A stretch of 64,000 nucleotides of DNA from CAISIP01 sp965278985 (lineage in GTDB: Bacteria; Pseudomonadota; Gammaproteobacteria; Burkholderiales; Burkholderiaceae_C): assembly GCA_965278985.1 (NCBI GenBank), contig OZ257131.1, positions 2,976,001-3,040,000 on the forward strand, in the 5' to 3' direction. This document shows positions 38,201 to 47,200 of the stretch, in pieces. Position numbers and translations under genes: made by a program. Position 1 is the stretch's first letter; the number at the start of each line of letters is the position of its first letter. The notes below the pieces were generated by a model. That model ran no database searches, was not told the DNA's origin, and saw nothing but the letters and a program-made list of their open reading frames with translations.

Positions 38201-41200
38201 CGGCGAGGTCGGTCCCGATGCGGTTGCCCTGCACCGTGGTGGCTACCGCATCCACCAGCGAGATGGCACTGAAGTCGGTGCGCACGATCCAGTTGCCCTC
38301 GCCCGCGCCCAGGCCGCCCACCTGGGTCTGGGTGGCGCCGCCCGTCACGGCAATGCCCTCGCCGGGGCTGGCAACCGTCGTCACGCCGTCGGGCATCACC
38401 CCGATCCAGTTGCCCTGCACGATGTTGGCGTCGGCGCCCGGGCCATCGATGAGCACGGCACTGGATGGCACGCCGACGATCAGGTTGCGGTCGGCCGCCG
38501 TGCTGCCGCCGATGCGGTTGTTGCTCGCGTTGTCCACCCAGATGCCGGTGTAGACGGTGGTGGCCAGCAGGGTGCCGCCCGCGCCGACCGTGCCCAGGTA
38601 GTTGCCTGCAATGACGTTGTTGTCGGAGCCACTCTCGATGTAGATCCCGGAGTAGAAGAAGTTCGTTATCGCCAGCCCGCGGATCGTGCTGCCGCTGGCA
38701 GCGGCCTGCAGCACCAGCCCGCTCTCTTCGTTGTTGCCGTCGATCTGGATGGCTGGCCGACTGCCGTTGGCGGCAAAGCTGTCGTCGGTGCTGGCGTCGA
38801 TGACCACGGGGCGCGCGATGTGGGGCAGCGCCGACGCCAGCGTGATGGTGTGAAGCCCGGTGCCGGCGATGCCGAAGTTCACCCGCGTGGGCAGGCTGCC
38901 GGCCGGCGTGTTGTTGATGGCGGTGAGGGCCTCGCGCAGGCTGATGAAGCCGTCCGCGCCCTTGCTGGCCAGCAGCGTCGACAGGCTGGTGGTGTCGCCA
39001 TCCAGCGTGTCGGCCGCCGTGTCCACCACCAGCACGGCCTGGGAGCTGGAGATCGCCACCACGCTGCGCGCGAACTCCGAGGTGTCGCTGAAGGTGTTGA
39101 AGCTGCTGTTGGAGCGCGTGGCCGTGGCCGAGATGAAGGCACCGGCCGCGACCGTCGCCGACAGCGTCTCCGAGAACGTCGCATCGCCGCTGCCGTCGGT
39201 CAGCACGTCGATGAAGCCGAGGTAGGTCTGGCCCTCGCCGTAGCCCGAGCCGTCGTTGGCCGTATTGGCGAAGATCTCGATGCGCAGGTAGGTGTTGGCC
39301 GTGCTGTTGAGCGTGCCCGTGATCTCGAAGCTGCCGGCCCCGTTGGTGCGCGCCAGCGTCAGCACCGGGAAATTCTGCAGGTTGTTGGCACCGGTGTCGG
39401 CGTCGCCGGCATCGTTGGCCGTCACGCCGTTGAAGCCCAGGTCGATTCCCAGGCCCGCGCTGCCGTAGATGCTGTTCTGCAGCAGTGCCACGCCGGTGGC
39501 GTTGGTGTCGATCAACACACCGCCGTTGACGCCACTGAACGCCACCACGTTGCCCTGCACCAGGGCGCCGGTGGACACGCCCCTGAAGTAGATGCCGGCC
39601 GACGTCGTGCCCCAGTTCGTGGTACCGGCCAGGTCGGTGCCGATGCGGTTGCCCAGCATCACGGTGCCGGCGGACTCGGTGCTTCCCACGCCACTGAAGG
39701 CCGTGCGCACGATCCAGTTGCCTTCGCCCGCGCCCAGGCCGCCGATCCGGGTGTTGGTGGCACCGTTGGTGACGAAGATGCCTGTGCCGGCGCTGGCCAC
39801 CGTGGTGAGGCCATCGGGCAGCACGTTGACCCAGTTGCCCTGCACCACGTTGCCGGTTGCGCCGGCACCGTCGGTGCGGATGGCATCGAGGGCCAGGCCG
39901 GCCAGGATGTTGCGGTCGGCCGCCGTGCTGCCACCGATGGTGTTGCCGGCGCCTTCGACCAGGATGCCGGTGCCTGAGGCCAGGGCATTGGCCAGCCCAT
40001 TGGCGCCCACGCGGCCGACATAGTTGCCGGCGATGGTGTTGCCATCCGACCCTGCCAGGATGCGGATGCCGCTGCCCGTCAGGTTCGTGACCACCAGGCC
40101 GCGGAGGGTGCTGCCGTCGGCATTGGCGCCCAGCACGAGCCCATCGATGGCAGCGCCGTTGCCGTTGAGCACGATGGCCGGCCGGCCGCCATTGGCCGTG
40201 ACGCTGGCCGTGTCCGTGGTGCCGTCGATTACCACGGGCCGGTCGATCACGGGCAACGCGGAGCCCAGCGTGATGGTGTGCACGCCGCTGCCGGCGATGT
40301 TGAAGTTGACCAGCGTGGGCAGGCTGCTGGCGGGCGTGTTGTTGATGGCCGTGATGGCCTCGCGCAGGCTGATGAAGCCGTCCGCTCCCTTGCTGGCCAG
40401 CAGCGTGGACAGACTGGTGGTGTCGCCGTCCAGCGTGTCGTCTGCCGTGTCCACCACGAGCACGGTCTGCGTGGCGGACAGGGCCACCACGCTGCGCGCG
40501 AACTCCGAGGTGTCGCTGAAGCTGCCGTAACCGGCCACCGACTTCGTCGCCGTGGCCGAGATGAAGGCACCGGCCGCCACCGTGGCCGCGAAGGACTGCG
40601 AGAAGCTGACATTGCCGCTGCCATCGGTCAGCACGTTGATGAAGCCCAGGAAGGTCTGGCCCTCGCCGTAGCCCGAGCTGTCGTTGGCCGTGTTGGCGAA
40701 GATCTCGATGCGGATGTAGCTGTTGGCGTTGCTGTTGATGCTGCCGCTGACCTCCACGCTGCCGCTGCCATTGGTGCGCACCAGCGTCAGCACCGGGAAG
40801 TTCTGCATGTTGTTCGGGCCGGTGTCGGGGTCGCCCACGTCGTTGGCCGACACGCCGCCGGTGCGCAGGTCGATGCCCAGCCCGCTGTTGGAATGGATGC
40901 TGTTGGACAGCACCGCATTGCCCGTGCCCGCGGTGTTGTCGATCCACACGCCGCGCCCCGTGGCACCGGCGATCACGTTGCCTTCGCCCGCTGCGGTGCC
41001 GCCAACCCGGTTGTTGCTGGCGCCGACGGACAACCAGACCCCGTAGAAACCGCCACCACCGCTGGGCGCGCCCGCCGCGTTGGTGCCGATGTAGTTGCCG
41101 ATGATCCGGTTGCCGGTGGCCGCGACGGCGTCCAGCGTCACATTGCTGCTGATGTTGCCGCTGATGACGTTGCGATTGGCCGCCGTCGTGCCGCCGATGG

Positions 41201-44200
41201 TGTTGCCGGCGCCGCGCAGCACGATGCCGTAGGAATTGGTGGCGCTGCCACCCAGGCTGCCGTCCGTGCCCAACTGGCCGATGTAGTTGCCGGCGATGGT
41301 GTTTCCGTCCGAGCCGACCATGATGCCGGTGTAGAAATTCTGGACCACCAGCCCGCGGATGGTGCTGCCAGCACTTCCGGCCCCCAGGCTCAGGCCCGTC
41401 CAGATGCCGCCGCTGCCGTTGCCGCGCAGCACGATGGCGGGCCGGTTGCCGTTGTTCGAAAAACTGGCCGTGTCGGTGGTGCCGTCGATGACGACGGGCT
41501 TGGCGATGGTGGGCAGCTCGGACGCCAGCGTGAGGGTGTGCACGCCGCTGCCGCTGATGTCGAAGTAGATGCCCACCGGCAACGCCACGGCCGGCGTGTT
41601 GTTGATGGCGGTGATGGCCTCGCGCAGCGAGATGCGGCCGTCCGCGCCCTTGCTCGCCAGCAGCGTCGACAGGCTGGTGGTGTCGCCGTCCAGCGTGTCG
41701 GCGGCCGTGTCGACCACTAGCACGTTCGACACATCCTCGAACGGCCCGAACATGGCCGGGTTGTTGATGGCCACCACGCTCCGGGCGAACTCCGAGGTGT
41801 CGCGCAACGTGGTGTAGCTGCCATCGGTGGCACGCGTGGCCGTGGCCGAGATGAATGCGCCGGGCGCCACGTGCACCGTGAGGGTGGTGGAAAAGTCGGC
41901 ATGGCCCGCGCCATCGGTCAGCACGTTGACGAAGCCCAGGAAGGTTTCGGCCTGGCCATAGCCGCTGGGATCGTTGTCGATGCTGGAGAACAGCTCGATG
42001 CGGATGTAGGTGTTGGCCGTGCTGTCGATGCTGCCGGTGATCTCGAACTGGTCCACGTCGTCGGTGCGCGCCAGCGTCAGCACGGGGTAGTTCTGCAGGT
42101 CGTTGGCACCGGTGTCGGCATCGCCCGCGTCGTTGGCCGTGACGCCGTCGAAGCCCAGGTCGATGCCAAGGCCCGCATTGCCGTAGATCCGGTTGCCTAC
42201 CAGGGCGTTGCCCGCGCCCGCATCGCTGTCGAGCAGGATACCGCCGTTGAAGCCGCCGAAGGCCACCACGTTGCCCTGCACCAGGTTGTCGGCGGCGCCG
42301 TTGGCGATGTACATGCCGGCGGCCAGGGCCACGCCCCAGTTGGCCGTGCCGGCCGCGTCGGTGCCGATGCGGTTGCCCTGCACCCGGACGTCCGTGGCAT
42401 CGACCAGCGCAATGCCGCTGTAGTCAGTGCGGGCGATCCAGTTGCCTTCGCCCGCGCCCAGGCCGCCGATCTGGATGTTGCTGGCGCCGTCGGCCACGGT
42501 GATGCCCTGGCCGGGGCTGCTCACGGCCGACAGGCCGTCGGGCATCACGCCGATCCAGTTGCCCTGCACCACGGTGCCCGCGGCGCCGGCTCCTTGCACC
42601 AAGATGGCGTTCTGCGTCACGCCGGCGATGATGTTGCGGTCGGCCGCCGTGCTGCCACCGACGCGGGTGTTGGCGCCGTTGTCGACCCAGATGCCATTGG
42701 TGACCGTGGTGCCCAGCACCTGCCCGCCGGCGCCCATGGTGCCCAGGTAGTTGCCGGCGATGACGTTGTTGTTGGAGCCGGCCTCCACGTAGATGCCCGC
42801 GTAGTAGAAGTTCGTGATCGCCAGCCCGCGGATGGTGCTGCCGCTGGCACCGGCCTGCAGCACCAGGCCGCTCTCGTTGTTGTTGCCGTCGATCTGGATG
42901 GCCGGTTGGTTGCCGTTGGCGGCGAAGCTGTCGTCCGTGGTGGCGTCGATGACCACCGGGCGGCCGATGTGGGGCAGCGCCGAGGTCAGCACGATGGTGT
43001 GCAGACCGGTGCCTGCGATGGCGAAGCGGATCACGGCGGGCTGCGTGCCCGCCGCGGTGTTGTTGATCGCCTCGATGGCTTCGCGCAGAGAGACCAGGCC
43101 ATCGCCCCCCTTGTTGGCCAGCAAGGCCGCCACGCTGCTGGTGTCGCCGCCCAGGGTGTCGGCCACTGTGTCGACGGTCAGGATGGCCGCCGTCTGCAGC
43201 CGCGCGGAGAACTCGGAGGTATCGCTGTAGCTGCTGAAACTGCCGTCCGCACGCGTCGCCGTGGCCGTGATGAATGCCCCCGGCGCCACGGTGGCGGACA
43301 GCGTGGTGCTGAAGCTCGCGTTGCCCGATGCATCGGTGGTGACGTTGACGAAGCCGAGGTAGGTGCGGCCTTCGCCGTTGCTGCCCGATCCCGCGGGCGA
43401 GGCGAACAGTTCGATGCGCAGGTTGGTGCTGGCCGTGCTGTTGAGCGTGCCGCTGACTTCCACCGCGCCCGCGCCGTTGGTCAGGGCGCGGTCCAGCACG
43501 GGGAAGTTCTGCAGGTTGTTGGCGCCGGTGTCGGCGTCGCCCGTGTCATTGACCGTCACGCCGCTGGTGTCCAGGTCGATGCCGAGGCCGGTGGTGCCGG
43601 CCCGCGTCCCGTAGATGCTGTTGCCCAGGAAGGCGTTGCCGGTGCCTGCGCTGACGGCGATGCCGTCGGCAGCGGCGGCGGCCTGGTTGCTGTTGGCAAT
43701 GGTGTTGCCCTGGCCGGCGCCGGTGCCGCCGATCAGGTTGTTACTGGTAGCGATCTGGATGCCGCTGCGCGACGTGCCCCAGTTGGCCGTGCCCGCCGCG
43801 TCGGTGCCGATGCGGTTGCCCTGCACGGTCACACCGCCCGCCGATCCGGTCAACACGATGCCCGCCTGGCTCGTGCCCGCGATCACGTTGTTGGTGATGA
43901 CCGTGCCGGCGCCCGCCTGGGTTGCCTGAATGCCGTTGAGCGGACTGCCGACCCGCGCCGTACCGGCGGCGTTGGCGCCGATCAGGTTGTTGTTGACCAC
44001 CGTGCCGGTGCCGGCGGTCGACAGGAACACGCCATTGTCCAGATTGGCCGCGATCACGTTGCCCTGGATGCGGGTTGTCGCCGCCCCCGACAGCACCGAG
44101 ATGCCCGCCTGTTCCCCGCTAAACGCCGTGCTGCCGTCCGCACCGATGCCGATGTAGTTGCCCAGCACCTGGTTGCCGGTGGCGGTCGCGCCCGTGACCA

Positions 44201-47200
44201 GCAGGCCGTACACGCCACCCGCGCCGCTGGTGCCCAGCACATTGCGGTCGGCCGCCGTGCTGCCGCCGATGGTGTTGTTGGCGCCAGCCACCAACACCGT
44301 GTAGGAGGCATTGGCCGCTGCCGCCAGGTTGCCCGTGGCGGCCACCGCGCCCAGGTAGTTGCCCACGATGGTGTTGCCGTCGGAGGCGGCAGCGATGTTG
44401 ATCGCGGCACCGCCGAAGTTGCGCACCACCAGCCCGCGGATGGTGGAGCCGTCGGCATTGGCGCTCAGCGTGAGGCCGTCGACATTCAGGCCGTTGCCGT
44501 TGATCACGATGGCCGGGCGGCCGCCATTTGCGGTCACGCTGGCCGTGTCGGTGGTGCCGTCGAGCACCACCGCCCGGTCGATGGTGGGCAGCACTGAGCC
44601 CAACGTGATGGTGTGCACGCCGCTGCCGCTGATGTTGAAGTTCACCAGCGTGGGCAGGCTGCCGGCCGGCGTGTTGTTGATGGCGGTGAGGGCCTCGCGC
44701 AGCGAGATGAAGCCGTCCGAGCCCTTGCTGGCCAGCAGCGTCGACAGGCTGGTGGTGTCGCCGTCCAGCGTGTCGGCGGCCGTGTCCACCACCAGCACGG
44801 TCTGCGTGGTGGAGATCGCGACCACGCTCCTGGCGAACTCCGAGGTGTCGGTGAAGGCGTTGAAGGCCGCGTTACTCTTGGTGGCCGTGGCGGAGATGAA
44901 CGCACCCGCGGCGACGGTGGCGCCGAGCGTGGTGGTGAAGCTGGCGTTGCCGGAAGCGTCGGTGGTAACGTTGACGAAGCCCAGGTAGGTCTGGCCCTCG
45001 CCGTAGCCGCTGCCGCTTTTGACGGTGTTGGCGAACAGCTCGATACGCAAGAAGCTGTTGGCCGTGCTGTTGAGGGTGCCACTGATCTCCAGGCTGCCGC
45101 TGCCGTTGGTGCGCGCCAGCGTGAGCACCGGGTAGTTCTGCATGTTGTTGGCGCCGGTGTCGGCGTCACCTGTGTCGTTCGCCGTCACGCCACTGGGGTT
45201 CAGGTCGATGCCCAGCGAACCCGTCACGCCATTGGAGCCGTAGATGCTGTTGCCGAGGATGGCGTTACCGGTGCCGCTGGTCACGCTGATCGCGTCGGCC
45301 GTGGTGCCCTGCTGGTTGGAGAACGCGACCACGTTGCCCTGGCCAGCACCCGTGCCGCCGATCAGGTGGTTGGTGCCCGTCACGCGGATGCCGCTCTGCT
45401 GGCCGCCCCAGTTGGCCGTGCCGGCCAGGTCGGTGCCGATGCGGTTGCCCTGCACAGTGACGCCGCTGGTGCCGGCCTGCAGCGAGATGCCGGACAGCGC
45501 GGTGGTGCCGACCCAGTTGCCCGAGATCAACATGCCGCTGCCCGAGGCGTAGACGATGATGCCGGTGCTGGCGGTGGTGCTGATGCGCGCCGTGCCGGCG
45601 GCATTGATGCCCACGCGGTTGCTCAGCACCTGGGTGCCGGCGCCGCTGGTGTTGACGGCGACGCCGAAGTCCCCGGCGCCGGAGGCCAGGTTGCCCTGGA
45701 TCACCGTGTTGGCGGGGCTGCCGTTGAGCCAGATGCCGGACTGCAGGCCGGTGAAGCCGGCCGTGCCGCCGGCGTTGACGCCCACGTAGTTGCCCAGGAT
45801 CTGGTTGCCGTTGCCGGTGGTGACCAGGATGCCGTAGGTGGTGATGTCCGAGCGGCCATCCAGGCCGATCACGTTGCGGTCGGCCGCCGTGCTGCCGCCG
45901 ATGATGTTGTTGCCGCTCTCGATCCAGATGCCGTCGTCGCCAGAGGACACCGCGGCCTGCTCACCGGACGCGTCGATGGCGCCCAGGTAATTGCCCGCGA
46001 TGGTGTTGCCGCCCGAGCCCGCCATGATGCGGATGGCCGAGGTGTCCGCGCCAGCGCCGTAGTTCTGCACCACCAGCCCGCGGATGGTGGAGCCACCCGA
46101 GCCGGTGTCCAGCCGCAGGCCGTCGCCCGCGATGCCATTCACGTTGAGCACGATGGCGGGCCGCCCGCCATTGGCCGCCACGCTGCCGGTGTCCGTGCTG
46201 CCGTCGATGACCACCTGTTTGGTGATGCTGGGCAGCAGGGTTGCCAGCGTGATGGTGTGCACCACGTTGCCGGCGATGTTGAAGCGGATCAGCGTCGGCC
46301 CGGATGCCGCATTGGCCGCGGTGATGGCGGCGCGCAGCGAGCCCGCGCCGCTGTCCGCGTTCGTCGTCACGGTCTGCACGTTCATGGCCGTGGTGGCCTG
46401 GTAGGCCGAGATCTCCGAGGTCTCTGCCAGCGCCGTGCCGCTCAGTCGCGTGGCCGTGGCGCTGACGAGGCCACCCACGGCCACGGTGGCGCCCGACAGC
46501 GTGGCCGCGTAGGTGGCGTTGCCGGAGCCGTCCGTGGTGGCGAGGGCATAGCCCAGGTACACCCGGCCCTCCCGGCTGGTAGTGCCGGCGGGGGAGGCGT
46601 AGAAGTCGATCCGGTAGCTGGTGCTGGCCGTACTGTTGAGCGTGCCCTGCACGGCCACGTAGCCGTCGGCGCTGGTCTGGCTGGCGGTGATGACCGGGAA
46701 GTTCTGCAGGTTGTTGGCGCCGGTGTCGGCATCGCCCGCATCGTTGGCGGTCACGCCGTCGTTGGCGAGGTCGATGCCCTGCACGCTGGTCTGCGCGATG
46801 GTGTTGCCGACGATGCTGGCCACCGTGCCGGTGTTGGTGACGACCACGCCGCGTGCGCCCCCGGCGACCACGTTGCCTTCGCCCGCGTTGCTGCCGCCCA
46901 CCACGTTGGCCGTGCCGGCCGAGATGCTGATGCCCGCCGTGGGCGTGCCGATGGTGGTGCTGCCGTCCGTACCGGTGCCGACCAGGTTGCCCTGGATGGT
47001 CACCGCACCGGTGGCGCTGCTGACGATGTTGTTGGTGTTGCCCGAGACCAGGTTGCGATCGGCCAGCAGGACGCTGCCGATGGTGGTGGCGCCGCTGCCC
47101 GCCACCGAGATGCCGCTGGCGTTGGCACTGGCGGCCGAGCCGGCCGCATTGGTGCCGATGAAGTTGCCGGCCACGGTGAGCCCGCCCACGCTGGTCAGGA

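Noticed and set aside
35847..39977. Further long antisense or out-of-frame ORFs over the giant gene (also 31894-35538, 36868-40947, 41871-44597 and 44613-48440)
   Set aside because: Same reason: they follow the repeat periodicity of the giant gene and have unnatural composition. No ribosome site or family motif was seen.
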